Shown: positions 6,219 to 14,153 of the stretch, piece after piece
Numbering within the stretch: position 1 is the stretch's first letter
Layout of the letters: each line of letters opens with the position of its first letter
Notes under the pieces: model-generated
What the model saw: only the letters and a program-made list of their open reading frames with translations
What the model was told of the DNA's origin: nothing
Databases searched by the model: none
Program-made: the position numbers and the translations under genes
Assembly: GCA_900549545.1 (NCBI GenBank)
Contig: URPA01000022.1
Span: 1-25,731, forward strand
DNA: 25,731 nt
Direction: 5' to 3'
Origin: an uncultured Eubacteriales bacterium
GTDB taxonomy: Bacteria; Bacillota; Clostridia; Oscillospirales; Oscillospiraceae

Positions 6219-7469
6219 TTACTCCATCATTGCGCTGACAGCCATCATTATGCCCAGCTTGCCGGACTCATATGTAAGCCCGCCCTGCATATACACGATG
6301 TACGGCTCACGAATCGGCCCGTCTGCCGAGAGCTCAATGGATGAGCCCTGAATAAACGAGCCTGCCGCCATGATAACCGGGCAGTCGTACCCCGGCATCT
6401 GCCAGGGCTCGGGCGTGACATATGAATCCACCGGCGCGCCGGCCTGAATGCCAAGGCAAAAGCGCTCCATTTTCTCGGGTGAGCCGAGTTTTACCATCTG
6501 GATAATGTCTGAGCGCTTCTCATCCACCGTGGGGGAGCTGTCGATGCCCATTTCGTACATCATCGCCGCGCAGAAAACGGCGGTCTTGAGCGCCTGAGCA
6601 ACGATGTGCGGGGCCATGAACAGGCCCTGATACAAAAGGCGGTTATTGCCAAGCGTTGAGCCGCACTCCCCGCCTATTCCCGGGCATGTGAGGCGCATGG
6701 CCGCGCGCTCAACAAGCTCCTTTTTTCCGGCCACATAGCCGCCGGTGGGAGCTATGCCGCCGCCGATGTTCTTGATAAGCGAGCCTGCCACAATATCCGC
6801 ACCCACATGGGTCGGCTCAATTATATCCGTAAACTCACCGTAGCAGTTATCGACCATGATATTCGCGGCGGGGTTCACCTCGTGGACGGCGGCGCATATC
6901 TCGCCTATCTCCTGCACGGTCAGCGCCTTGCGCGAGGCATAGCCTCTTGAGCGCTGGATAATCACCGCGCTGACGCTGGGCTTTGCCGCGGCGGCCCTGA
7001 TGGCCGGGATATCAGGCAGACCCTCACCATCGAGGTCAACCTCCGCGTAATTCACGCCGTAGAACTTGAGCGAGCCGAAAGCGTCCCCGCTGATGCCGAG
7101 CGCCTGACGCAGGGTGTCATAGGGTGTGCCGGTGACGGAAAGAATAGTCTCCCCCGGCTTTGCCAGCGCGAAAAGTGCCGTCGTCAGGGCGTGAGTCCCG
7201 TTTACAAAGCCGATGCGCACAAGGGCGGCCTCGGCGTTAAAGAGGCGGGCGTATATCTTGTCAAGCGTCTCGCGACCCAGATCATCATAGCCGTAACCGG
7301 TAGTTCCGGCAAAGCAGGCATCAGACACTTTAAACTCCTGAAATGCCTCCATGACCCGCAGGGTGTTCTGCTCCGCAACCACTTCAATCTCGGCAAAGCG
7401 GGCTCGGCAGCGCTCCTCGGCGCGGCGGGCCATGACGAATACTTCCGGTTTAATATCTGCAATTTTCAT
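6219..7469 (-). CDS. PLP-dependent methionine gamma-lyase family protein ('aluminium resistance', YnbB-like)
   Basis: 416 residues with the Cys/Met-metabolism PLP enzyme fold. Visible elements are the FAGTTGYGYDDLGRETLDKIYA segment near the N-terminus, RIGFVNGTHALTTALFAL, the cofactor aspartate in IMVDNCYGEF (Asp207), and the Schiff-base lysine in AGSLIKNIGGG (Lys233), followed by APTGGYVAGK. Members of this family are annotated as aluminium resistance protein or methionine gamma-lyase; the natural substrate is uncertain, probably a sulfur amino acid or a related beta/gamma elimination. Its ATG overlaps the murD stop by one base (TAATG), with GGAGCTG inside murD, so translation is coupled. 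It looks complete. Confidence 0.88.
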   Translation of the reverse strand: MKIADIKPEVFVMARRAEERCRARFAEIEVVAEQNTLRVMEAFQEFKVSDACFAGTTGYGYDDLGRETLDKIYARLFNAEAALVRIGFVNGTHALTTALFALAKPGETILSVTGTPYDTLRQALGISGDAFGSLKFYGVNYAEVDLDGEGLPDIPAIRAAAAKPSVSAVIIQRSRGYASRKALTVQEIGEICAAVHEVNPAANIMVDNCYGEFTDIIEPTHVGADIVAGSLIKNIGGGIAPTGGYVAGKKELVERAAMRLTCPGIGGECGSTLGNNRLLYQGLFMAPHIVAQALKTAVFCAAMMYEMGIDSSPTVDEKRSDIIQMVKLGSPEKMERFCLGIQAGAPVDSYVTPEPWQMPGYDCPVIMAAGSFIQGSSIELSADGPIREPYIVYMQGGLTYESGKLGIMMAVSAMME

Positions 7470-8851
7470 TATTTCAGCTCCATTATAAGTTTCTTAAAGT
7501 GTTTGCCCCGCTCTTCAAAGTTTTTGAAGCGGTCAAAAGAGGCGCAGGCCGGTGAAAACAGGACAATGTCCCCCGCCTCCGCGCCATTGGCGGCAGCAAG
7601 GACGCACTCGTCAAAGTCGTCAATCATCTCTATTTTGAGGCCGCTGCCCGAGTAACAGTCAGACGCGAGAATGGCGGTATGTATCTTCTTGGCCGTCGCT
7701 CCGGTGAGGTAGACGCGCTTTGCCATGCGGCACAGCTCATCCCCAAGCCCGTCAAAGGGTATATGCTTATCATAGCCCCCGGCAATGACAATGGGCTTTG
7801 TTTTCATAGCGCGCAGGCCGTTAATCGTCCGCGTTGGGCTTGAGCCAATGGAGTCGTTGATAAATGTCACACCGCGCAGCTCACGCACAAACTCCAGGCG
7901 GTGCTCAACGCCGCCAAAGCTGCGCGCAACGCTGCGGCAGGCTTCATCATCGGCAAGGCCCTCAACCGCGGCAAAGGCCGCAAGATAGTTGAGAACATTA
8001 TGCTCTCCGGGAAGCTTTATCTCCGAAACCGGCATTATCTCGTGGCACACGCCGTTGGCAGCCCGGCAAATCACGCTATCCCTGCACATTGTGCCGTTAC
8101 TGACGGTATTTTTATCGGAAAACCAGCTTATTCTGCCCTTGGCAAAGCTGCGGTAATACTCGCTGTGCTCATCGTCAAGATTCAGCACCAGAGTGTCATT
8201 CTCGCTCTGGGCGGAATAAATCGCGCGTTTGGCGTCTATGTAATCCTGAAAATCCCTGTGCTTATCCAGATGGTTCGGAGAGAGATTGGTTATCACCGCC
8301 ACATCCGGGTGGCAGCGCATGCTGTGCAGCTGGAAGGAGCTGAGCTCCAAAACGGCAATATCGTCCGCGTGGATATCCGGTGTCTCGCAAAGGAGCGGGT
8401 GGCCGATGTTGCCGCCGAGATGCACCCTGTACCCCGCGGCCTTGAGGATTTCGGAAATAATAGTCGTGGTAGTGGTTTTGCCGTCGCTGCCGGTGACGGC
8501 GATTATTTTGCACGGGCAGATGAAGAAAAACGCCTCCATCTCAGAGGTAATAACGCTGCCACGGGCTTTTGCGGCCATAAGATGCTCGTCAAAGGGCATG
8601 AGGCCGGGAGTGCGGAAAATGATGTCCTGATTCAGCCCTTCAAGATAGTCCTCCCCTAACTTGAGCTTTGCGCCGAGGTTTTTAAGAAGCTCCCCCTCCT
8701 CACCAAGCTCTTCAAACGAGCGCCTGTCGCAGGCGGTGACGGAGCAGCCGTTTTTAAGCAGCAGCTCAATGAGCGGGGCATTGCTCACGCCGATGCCGAT
8801 AACGGCGATGGTCTTATCTTTAAGCGAGGAGATGTATTCATCCAGTGTCAT
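7469..8851 (-). CDS. murD: UDP-N-acetylmuramoylalanine--D-glutamate ligase MurD
   Basis: 460 residues. A cytoplasmic peptidoglycan enzyme that adds D-glutamate to UDP-MurNAc-L-Ala using ATP. An N-terminal Rossmann-like UDP-binding domain (IAVIGIGVSNAPLIELLL) is followed by the ATP-binding loop AVTGSDGKTTTT (family GTNGKTT, with Asp for Asn), the central-domain segments LELSSFQLH and TNLSPNHLDKH, and a C-terminal domain with EHRLEFV and NDSIGSSPTRTINGL. I prefer the ATG at 8849-8851 over one at 8864-8866. AGGTGA sits at the right distance from the inner ATG and would lie inside the coding region of the longer form. It begins a minus-strand run of murD, the PLP enzyme gene, yunB and ligA. Confidence 0.95.
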   Translation of the reverse strand: MTLDEYISSLKDKTIAVIGIGVSNAPLIELLLKNGCSVTACDRRSFEELGEEGELLKNLGAKLKLGEDYLEGLNQDIIFRTPGLMPFDEHLMAAKARGSVITSEMEAFFFICPCKIIAVTGSDGKTTTTTIISEILKAAGYRVHLGGNIGHPLLCETPDIHADDIAVLELSSFQLHSMRCHPDVAVITNLSPNHLDKHRDFQDYIDAKRAIYSAQSENDTLVLNLDDEHSEYYRSFAKGRISWFSDKNTVSNGTMCRDSVICRAANGVCHEIMPVSEIKLPGEHNVLNYLAAFAAVEGLADDEACRSVARSFGGVEHRLEFVRELRGVTFINDSIGSSPTRTINGLRAMKTKPIVIAGGYDKHIPFDGLGDELCRMAKRVYLTGATAKKIHTAILASDCYSGSGLKIEMIDDFDECVLAAANGAEAGDIVLFSPACASFDRFKNFEERGKHFKKLIMELK

Positions 8852-8881
8852 AAAATCACCTCTCATTTTTTCTGAATTTAT

Positions 8882-8910
8882 ATTATAAAGCTTTCAGCTC
8901 TTCTTTACAA
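8882..8910 (-). promoter_or_regulatory. Promoter of the murD-ligA run
   Basis: On the minus strand, TATAAT (8887-8882) lies 17 bp downstream of TTGTAA (8910-8905, 4 of 6 to consensus). The predicted start is about 25 bases before the chosen murD ATG. It diverges from the rnpB promoter. Confidence 0.6.
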
Positions 8911-8919
8911 GAAAATTTA

Positions 8920-8948
8920 TTGACTTGCGCGTGCAAATTGAGTAAAAT
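8920..8948 (+). promoter_or_regulatory. Promoter of rnpB
   Basis: TTGACT at 8920-8925 and TAAAAT at 8943-8948 are separated by exactly 17 bp. The predicted transcription start, 8955-8956, coincides with the first base of the P1 helix of RNase P RNA. Confidence 0.8.
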
Positions 8949-8955
8949 AGCGCTC

Positions 8956-9290
8956 AGTAGACTGAACGACCGCGGGCGAAGGGCGAAAGCCCTCGCATGA
9001 GGAAAGTCCGGGCTCCACAGGGCAAGAATAACGGGTAACGCCCGCCAGGGGTGACCCTCGGACAAGTGCAACAGAGATATACCGCCGCGCTCGCGCGGTA
9101 AGGGTGGAAAGGCGAGGTAAGAGCTCACCCGTGCTATGGAGACATAGTCACGCTGTAAACTCTATTCGGAGCAACACCGTGGGAGAACATATGGCCTGCC
9201 CGGCCGTTCTCAGGAGGTGGCTTGAGCCTGCCGGCAACGGCAGGCCTAGATAGATGGTCGTTAAAACAGAACCCGGCTTACAGGTCTGCT
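8956..9290 (+). ncRNA. rnpB: RNase P RNA, bacterial class A
   Basis: The catalytic RNA that removes 5' leaders from pre-tRNA. The conserved core is present: GAGGAAAGTCCGGGCTCC near 8998-9016, the conserved AGAGATA-type segment near 9072, and the 3' core ACAGAACCCGGCTTACAGG just before the end. The 5' end AGUAGACU pairs with the 3' end GGUCUGCU to form P1, which fixes both boundaries to within a few bases. The length of about 335 nt and GC-rich stems such as CCGCGCUCGCGCGG are consistent with class A. A well-spaced promoter and a strong terminator flank it. A protein-like frame across it on the minus strand is spurious. Confidence 0.97.
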
Positions 9291-9294
9291 AAAT

Positions 9295-9321
9295 AAAAAG
9301 GCCCCCTCGAGGGGCCTTTTT
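9295..9321 (+). terminator. Rho-independent terminator of rnpB
   Basis: GGCCCC (9300-9305) pairs with GGGGCC (9311-9316) over CTCGA, with A5 before and T5 after. It lies five bases beyond the RNase P RNA 3' end. The A/T symmetry makes it usable in both directions. Confidence 0.92.
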
Positions 9322-9418
9322 ATTTAACAATTATTTTATACAAGGCAGGCCCCCCCTCGTGCTCCCCTGCTGCTCAATAAATATTGCATTACAGAATAGT
9401 TTTAGAAACCTGTTACTC

Positions 9419-9451
9419 AAAAAAATTGACCCCTTTCGGGGTCAATTTTTT
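9419..9451. terminator. Terminator after the uronate operon
   Basis: A-tract plus TTGACCCC (to 9433), TTTC loop, GGGGTCAA plus T6 (from 9438). On the minus strand it ends the operon whose last gene stops at 9459. It works in both directions by symmetry. The stretch from 9322 to 9418 between this and the rnpB terminator shows no gene or other feature I can support. Confidence 0.88.
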
Positions 9452-9458
9452 CATAATT

Positions 9459-10490
9459 TTAGTGCTGCTCGCAGTTGATGACTATCTTGCAGATATTCTC
9501 GCCGTTGAGCATCATGTTCAGCGCCTTCTCTATCTCGCTCAGGGGCAGTCTGTCGGTGACCATGCGGTCAAGGTGCAGCTCGCGCCAGTTGTCGGCGACG
9601 AACTTTGTGCCGAGCTCAAACTCCTCCTGAGTGTACAGGCGGTTACCGATGAGTGTCTGCTCCTTGAAGGAAACCTTGCCGATGATGAACTTATACTCAT
9701 CGCCGGAGAGGTTGAGGCTCATCATCTTACCGCCGCAGCGGCAGAGGTCGGGCATCATGAGGGTGGGGCCGGGGGCTCCGGAGGTGTCAAACACGACATC
9801 AAAGCCACCGCCGCCGGTAACCTCACGCATGAGGTCCATAGCGTCGGTCTGGGCGGGGTTGATGGTCTCAATGCCCATGGACTCGACAAACTGACGGCGC
9901 GGCTCGTTAATCTCGGAGACGATAACGCGGCTTGCGCCCCAGGCTCTTGCAAAGATGGCGATGTAAAGGCCCACAGCAGCGCCGCCGGAGATAAACACGG
10001 TGTCGCCCTTCTGGATCTTGCTGGTCATCATCACATGGTAGCCGACGGCGAAAGGCTCGGAGAGGATGGCAACATCGTCCGGCATATCGTCGGGGACGGC
10101 GACGAGCTTGTCCACGCCGACCTTGGTGTACTCAGCAAAGCCGCCATCGACATGGATACCGAGGAGCTTGAGGTTCTCACAGACGTGGCCGAGGCCGCGC
10201 TTGCAGGCGGCGCACTTGCCGCAGGAGATGATGGGGTTCATAAGAACTCTCTGGCCGACCTTGAACTTGCCGTTGTAGCCCTCGGGCAGAGTCTCGATAG
10301 TGCCAAGGATCTCATGGCTGAGAACGGTGGGGACGGTGGCGGTCATGTGCTTGCCGCGGTAAACAACGATATCAGAACCGCAGACACCGGCGAGCTTCAC
10401 CTTTATCAGCGCTTCATTCTCGCCCGGGGTGGGGATGTCAATATCGCACAGCTCGAGGTCGAGCCAGTTTTTAAGTACAGCTGCTTTCAT
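9459..10490 (-). CDS. Zinc-dependent medium-chain alcohol dehydrogenase, probably acting on a sugar acid
   Basis: 343 residues, MDR superfamily. The catalytic zinc site is visible as Cys37 in CGSD, the His-Glu of LSHEILG, and the acidic residue in ILSEPFAVGYH. The structural zinc site has four cysteines in CGKCAACKRGLGHVC. The cofactor fold has GGAAVGLY and an acidic residue (SEINEPRR) after the second strand, which favours NAD over NADP. Relatives include sorbitol, threonine and L-galactonate/L-gulonate-type dehydrogenases; the exact substrate cannot be read from the sequence. As last gene of the KDPG aldolase operon, 17 bases after kduD, it probably feeds a related hexuronate or aldonate into the pathway. 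RBS GGAGG precedes the ATG. Confidence 0.85.
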   Translation of the reverse strand: MKAAVLKNWLDLELCDIDIPTPGENEALIKVKLAGVCGSDIVVYRGKHMTATVPTVLSHEILGTIETLPEGYNGKFKVGQRVLMNPIISCGKCAACKRGLGHVCENLKLLGIHVDGGFAEYTKVGVDKLVAVPDDMPDDVAILSEPFAVGYHVMMTSKIQKGDTVFISGGAAVGLYIAIFARAWGASRVIVSEINEPRRQFVESMGIETINPAQTDAMDLMREVTGGGGFDVVFDTSGAPGPTLMMPDLCRCGGKMMSLNLSGDEYKFIIGKVSFKEQTLIGNRLYTQEEFELGTKFVADNWRELHLDRMVTDRLPLSEIEKALNMMLNGENICKIVINCEQH

Positions 10491-10507
10491 TGCTGTCCGC
10501 CTCCGTT

Positions 10508-11308
10508 TCAGGGCTGCTTGCCGATGTAGGCAAGGATGCCGCCGTCAACATAGAGGATGTGGCCGTTGACGAAGTTGGAAGCGTCGGAAGCGAGGAACAC
10601 AGCGGGCCCTATAAGGTCGTCGGCATCACCCCAGCGGGCAGCGGGGGTCTTGGCAATGATGAACTGGTCAAAGGGATGACGGCTGCCGTCGGGCTGAATC
10701 TCGCGCAGAGGCGCGGTCTGGGGGGTGGCAATGTAGCCGGGCCCAATACCGTTGCACTGGATATTATACTCGCCGTACTCGGAGCAGATGTTCCTGGTGA
10801 GCATCTTCAGGCCGCCCTTGGCAGCGGCGTAGGCGGAGACGGTCTCTCTGCCGAGCTCGCTCATCATGGAGCAGATGTTGATTATCTTGCCGTGGCCCTT
10901 CTTGATCATGCCGGGGATAACGGCCTTCGCTACGATGAAGGGGGCGACAAGGTCAATGTCCACGACCTGACGGAAGTCCTCAGTGGGCATGTCGAGCATG
11001 GGGACGCGCTTGATGATACCGGCGTTGTTTACAAGAATGTCGATAGTGCCGAGGTCGCGCTCAATATTGGCAACGAGCTCCTTGACATCCTCTTCCTTGG
11101 TGACATCGGAGAAATAGCCCTTAGCGTCAATGCCCTCGGCGGCGTAGGCGGCCAGCGCCTCTTCCATGTGCTTCTCGCCGCGGCAGTTGAAAGCTATCTT
11201 GGCACCGGCGGCGGCAAGGCCCTTCGCGATTGCAAAGCCTATACCATAGGCGGCACCGGTAACGAGAGCGACCTTGCCCTCAAGTGAAAACTGTTTTGCA
11301 ATATCCAT
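10508..11308 (-). CDS. kduD: SDR dehydrogenase of KduD / gluconate 5-dehydrogenase type
   Basis: 266 residues, classical short-chain dehydrogenase. It has the cofactor motif TGAAYGIG near the N-terminus, NNAG, catalytic Ser in NICSMMS, and the Tyr-Lys pair in SAYAAAKGG. The C-terminal GHILYVDGG is usual. In this setting, with KduI, KDG kinase and KDPG aldolase, the best role is NAD(H)-dependent interconversion of 2,5-diketo-3-deoxygluconate and 2-keto-3-deoxygluconate (KduD). Gluconate 5-dehydrogenase has nearly the same sequence pattern and cannot be excluded. AGGAGAA precedes the ATG. It lies 24 bases after kdgK. Confidence 0.85.
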   Translation of the reverse strand: MDIAKQFSLEGKVALVTGAAYGIGFAIAKGLAAAGAKIAFNCRGEKHMEEALAAYAAEGIDAKGYFSDVTKEEDVKELVANIERDLGTIDILVNNAGIIKRVPMLDMPTEDFRQVVDIDLVAPFIVAKAVIPGMIKKGHGKIINICSMMSELGRETVSAYAAAKGGLKMLTRNICSEYGEYNIQCNGIGPGYIATPQTAPLREIQPDGSRHPFDQFIIAKTPAARWGDADDLIGPAVFLASDASNFVNGHILYVDGGILAYIGKQP

Positions 11309-11332
11309 TGTTTTATTCTCCTTTTATATGCT

Positions 11333-12358
11333 TTAACGCTGAACTCTGCCGGTGCCGTCGCCGCCCATGAGCTTTTCAACATCGGAAGCGCCCACGCGGT
11401 TAAAGTCACCGATAATGCTGTGCTTGAGGCAGGAGGCCGCAACCGCGAACTCCAGCGCCTGCTGCTTGTTGTCATAGTTGTTGAGGCCGTATATAAGGCC
11501 GCCGGCAAAGCTGTCACCGCCGCCGACACGGTCAATAATATCGCGGATCTCATACTTCTTGGAGACATAGAAGTTGTCGCGGTCATTGAGGCAGGCAGCC
11601 CAGCCGTTCCAGTCGGCGCTGTGGCTCTCGCGCAGGGTGATGGCAATCATCTTCATGTTGGGGTAAGCGGCAAGAACCTTGTCGCCCAGAGCCTTATACT
11701 TGGCTCTGTCAAGCTCACCGGACTCGACATTGACATCGACGGTGATCTCGAGGGACTTCTGCACATCCTCCTCATTGGCGATGGCAACATCCACGTAGTT
11801 TGCAAGCTCTCTCATGACCTCGGCAGCCTTCTTGCCGTACTTCCAGAGGTTCTTGCGGTAGTTGAGGTCGCAGGAGACGGTAATGCCGCGCTTTTTCGCT
11901 TCCTTGACGGACTCAAGGCTCAGCTCCATGGCGCTCTCGGAGATAGCGGGAGTGATGCCGGTGATATGGAACCAGTCAACGCCCTCAAGGGCCTTGTCCC
12001 AGTCAATGTCGCCAGGCTTTGCAAGGGCGATGGCGGAGTAGGCTCTGTCATAGACGACCTTGCTCGGCAGCTGGTTTGCGCCGCCCTCGAGGTAGTAAAT
12101 GCCAAGTCTGCCCTCGCCGCGGACTATACGCTTGGTGTCAACATTGAAGCGGCGCAGCTCCTTGATGCACTCCTCAGCAATGGCGTTGTTGGGCAGAACG
12201 GTAAGAAAGCTCACATCCTGACCATAGTTTGCAAGAGAGACTGCCACATTCGCCTCGCCGCCGCCAAAGGTGGCCTCGAGCATGGGGCTCTGGAAGAAGC
12301 GCTCATGGCCGGGGGCCTTCAGGCGGAGCATGATCTCGCCAAATGTCATAAATTTCAT
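11333..12358 (-). CDS. kdgK: 2-keto-3-deoxygluconate kinase (PfkB family)
   Basis: 341 residues, ribokinase/PfkB fold. The N-terminal glycine motif is FGGGEANVAVSLANYG and the C-terminal signature is DRVGGGDSFAGGLIYG, with the catalytic aspartate in GGDS. The GEIMLRLKAPGHERFFQ start is typical of KDG kinases. It phosphorylates 2-keto-3-deoxygluconate at C6 with ATP to make KDPG, the substrate of the aldolase encoded 25 bases upstream. AGGAGG lies eight bases before the ATG. The position between aldolase and kduD fits a complete ketodeoxyuronate pathway. Confidence 0.92.
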   Translation of the reverse strand: MKFMTFGEIMLRLKAPGHERFFQSPMLEATFGGGEANVAVSLANYGQDVSFLTVLPNNAIAEECIKELRRFNVDTKRIVRGEGRLGIYYLEGGANQLPSKVVYDRAYSAIALAKPGDIDWDKALEGVDWFHITGITPAISESAMELSLESVKEAKKRGITVSCDLNYRKNLWKYGKKAAEVMRELANYVDVAIANEEDVQKSLEITVDVNVESGELDRAKYKALGDKVLAAYPNMKMIAITLRESHSADWNGWAACLNDRDNFYVSKKYEIRDIIDRVGGGDSFAGGLIYGLNNYDNKQQALEFAVAASCLKHSIIGDFNRVGASDVEKLMGGDGTGRVQR

Positions 12359-12383
12359 TGTTCGTTCCTCCTAAATAATTAAA

Positions 12384-13340
12384 TTACTTCTGGAGCAGAT
12401 GAATTGCAAAGCCGCCGAACTCGTCCTTGAGATAAACGGCGTTTATCTTGTCGCCCTTGCGCTTTGCAGTGTCCATATCGACAACAAAGCCGCGGCGCTC
12501 AAGCTCTTCAATGGCCATATCCATTCTGTTGGTGCGCACGGCGACGTGGCCGTTTGCGCCGAGGTACCTGGTCTTCATTATCTCAAAGCCGGTGCCGGCA
12601 AAGTTGGAGGAGTTGCCCTCCTTGACGGCAAAGCCGAAGGCCTTGTTAAGGCTCTTGCAGACATTGAGGGACTCGTCAGCGTCATTGCAGTTTACGCCGA
12701 CATGGGCAAGCTCAAAGCCCAGCATACCGGCTCTTGCGGCAAGGCACAGCTCGGTGATCTTGTCAAAGTTGCCTGCGGCGATATCGGCCTTGGGGCAGAT
12801 CCAGCTGCCGCCCACGGCGTGGACATAGGGGCTGGCCGCAAACTCGCCGATATTGTCGTTATTGACGCCGCCGGTGGGGATGAACTTGATGCCGCCGAAG
12901 GGCCCTGCAAGAGCCTTCAGCGCGGTAAGGCCGCCATAGACATTGGCGGGGAAGAACTTGAGAACCTTCAGGCCGCGCTTCATGGCCGCCATGATCTCGG
13001 TAGGCGTGACGCAGCCGGGGGTGACGGCAACATTGTTTTCAACGCACCATGCAACGACCTCATCGTCATATCCGGGGGCAACGATGAACTTCGCGCCGCA
13101 CTCAACGGCCAGCTTGCACTGGTCAAGGGTGATGACCGTGCCCGCGCCGACGAGCATGTCGGGGCATTCTTTTGCAACCGCGCGGATGCTGTCCGCGGCA
13201 GCGGCGGTGCGGAAGGTGATTTCCATGACATCAACGCCGCCGGCGAGCAGAGCCTTCGCGGTGGGGACAGCGTTGGCGGCATCATCCAGCACGACCACAG
13301 GGACTACGCCGGAGTTTGCCAGTCTTTTAAGAACATCCAT
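12384..13340 (-). CDS. KDPG/KHG aldolase fused to a C-terminal VOC (glyoxalase-fold) domain
   Basis: 318 residues, about 110 longer than a plain Eda aldolase. Residues 1 to about 205 are a class I KDPG/KHG aldolase: Glu40 in VMEITFRT, GAGTV, and the Schiff-base lysine Lys128 in LKFFPA, then PTGGVN. It splits KDPG into pyruvate and glyceraldehyde 3-phosphate. From about 207 a VOC domain begins (LGFELAHVGVNCNDADES) and ends GFAIHLLQK. The same fold is encoded separately at 15003-15362, and the two are clear paralogues (FEIMK, GHVAV/GHFAI, GFAIHLLQK/GFAFHLTQK). The function of the VOC part is unknown; it might act on a neighbouring intermediate or on ligand sensing. First gene of its operon, RBS AAGGAGAAC. 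No convincing promoter found for it. Confidence 0.9.
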   Translation of the reverse strand: MDVLKRLANSGVVPVVVLDDAANAVPTAKALLAGGVDVMEITFRTAAAADSIRAVAKECPDMLVGAGTVITLDQCKLAVECGAKFIVAPGYDDEVVAWCVENNVAVTPGCVTPTEIMAAMKRGLKVLKFFPANVYGGLTALKALAGPFGGIKFIPTGGVNNDNIGEFAASPYVHAVGGSWICPKADIAAGNFDKITELCLAARAGMLGFELAHVGVNCNDADESLNVCKSLNKAFGFAVKEGNSSNFAGTGFEIMKTRYLGANGHVAVRTNRMDMAIEELERRGFVVDMDTAKRKGDKINAVYLKDEFGGFAIHLLQK

Positions 13341-13368
13341 TATAAGTTCTCCTTTTCAATAAGAATTG

Positions 13369-13397
13369 TTGCCGTTTGGCAAAAGATAGTTTATAAT
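13369..13397 (+). promoter_or_regulatory. Promoter of the plus-strand unknown gene
   Basis: TATAAT at 13392-13397 lies 17 bp downstream of TTGCCG (13369-13374, 4 of 6). The predicted start is near 13404, about 20 bases before the ATG. TTGCC-GTTT-GGCAA (13369-13382) is a small inverted repeat overlapping the -35, which could be an operator affecting this gene and the divergent aldolase operon. Confidence 0.65.
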
Positions 13398-13423
13398 GAT
13401 AAAAAAACTTTGGGGTGAAGAGC

Positions 13424-14101
13424 ATGGATAAGCAGAGCGTTTTAAGCTCCATCGAGGGAATTTATCAGGACAGCGCCATAAGAGAAAGAAGCTTTTACCC
13501 GGAATTCCGGCGCCAGTGGGACGCGGCCTTCAAGCGTGTTCTTGAAAGCGATGTGTCATACCTGCCGGAGAATAAGGCCGCGGTATATACCGTCCGCCAC
13601 AGCTTCGGCGGCTTCGAGCTGGAGCTTAATTTTGACCAGCTGAAGATTGCCGACTGGTACCAGCGGGAGGTCTCCCGCCGCAGCAAGCAGATTTTCACGC
13701 CAAAGCGCATAAAGCGCAGCCGCAGCGGCACATTGAGCTTTCATGACTCGATATGCACCTATGACAAGGATGCTCCCGAGCCGGCGCTCGATGAGGGAAT
13801 ACGCAACATTGTCGCCTGCGCTCTGCCCGGCCTTCCGCCGGAGCTGCGCATTGTTTACGGCAACAAGTGGGTCGACGGAAAGTTCAATCCTTTCCTGCAA
13901 AGCTCCCTGTCGCTTTTCCTGATAAACACGGACTATGTCCCCGCCTTTTTGGGCAGCCCCTTGGAGGTGGTGCTTTACCTTTTTCTGATGGACTGCTGCA
14001 TAATCAAGGAGGATCACGAAAAGGTCAAGGATGAGGAGCTTCAAAAGCTGCTGCACATCTTTCGCCCATCGCCTATGCTGAGGATAAAGGGAATAGTTTG
14101 A
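13424..14101 (+). CDS. Conserved-looking hypothetical protein inside the uronate block
   Basis: 225 residues from the ATG at 13424, which has GGGGTGA six bases upstream. A GTG nine bases earlier is in frame but would place the RBS inside the gene. I do not recognise the family. It is rich in charged residues, with a basic stretch SRRSKQIFTPKRIKRSRSG near the middle. A hydrophobic segment near the C-terminus (FLQSSLSLFLINTDYVPAFLGSPLEVVLYLFLMDCC) looks more like a buried core than a clear membrane span. There is no signal peptide. It is the only plus-strand protein gene in the window, has its own promoter and terminator, and is convergent with kduI. Base composition resembles its neighbours. 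No function proposed. Confidence 0.8.
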   Translation: MDKQSVLSSIEGIYQDSAIRERSFYPEFRRQWDAAFKRVLESDVSYLPENKAAVYTVRHSFGGFELELNFDQLKIADWYQREVSRRSKQIFTPKRIKRSRSGTLSFHDSICTYDKDAPEPALDEGIRNIVACALPGLPPELRIVYGNKWVDGKFNPFLQSSLSLFLINTDYVPAFLGSPLEVVLYLFLMDCCIIKEDHEKVKDEELQKLLHIFRPSPMLRIKGIV

Positions 14102-14111
14102 AAATCCGGTC

Positions 14112-14146
14112 ACACAGCTCTGATTAAAAATCAGAGCTGTGTTTTT
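14112..14146. terminator. Bidirectional terminator between the unknown gene and kduI
   Basis: A 14-bp perfect stem, ACACAGCTCTGATT (14112-14125) with AATCAGAGCTGTGT (14129-14142), loop AAA, followed by a T-run on the plus strand. It ends both convergent transcripts. Confidence 0.92.
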
Positions 14147-14153
14147 CTATTTC

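Noticed and set aside
8852..8866. Upstream ATG of murD at 8864-8866
   Set aside because: The AGGTGA site fits the ATG at 8849-8851 and would lie inside the coding region of the longer form.
8883..9128. 81-residue minus-strand frame
   Set aside because: It lies across the rnpB promoter and RNase P RNA.
9384..10529. 381-residue plus-strand frame opposite the zinc dehydrogenase
   Set aside because: Low-complexity Gly/Ala/Asp/His-rich shadow of a real gene with clear zinc-site motifs; it runs across a terminator.
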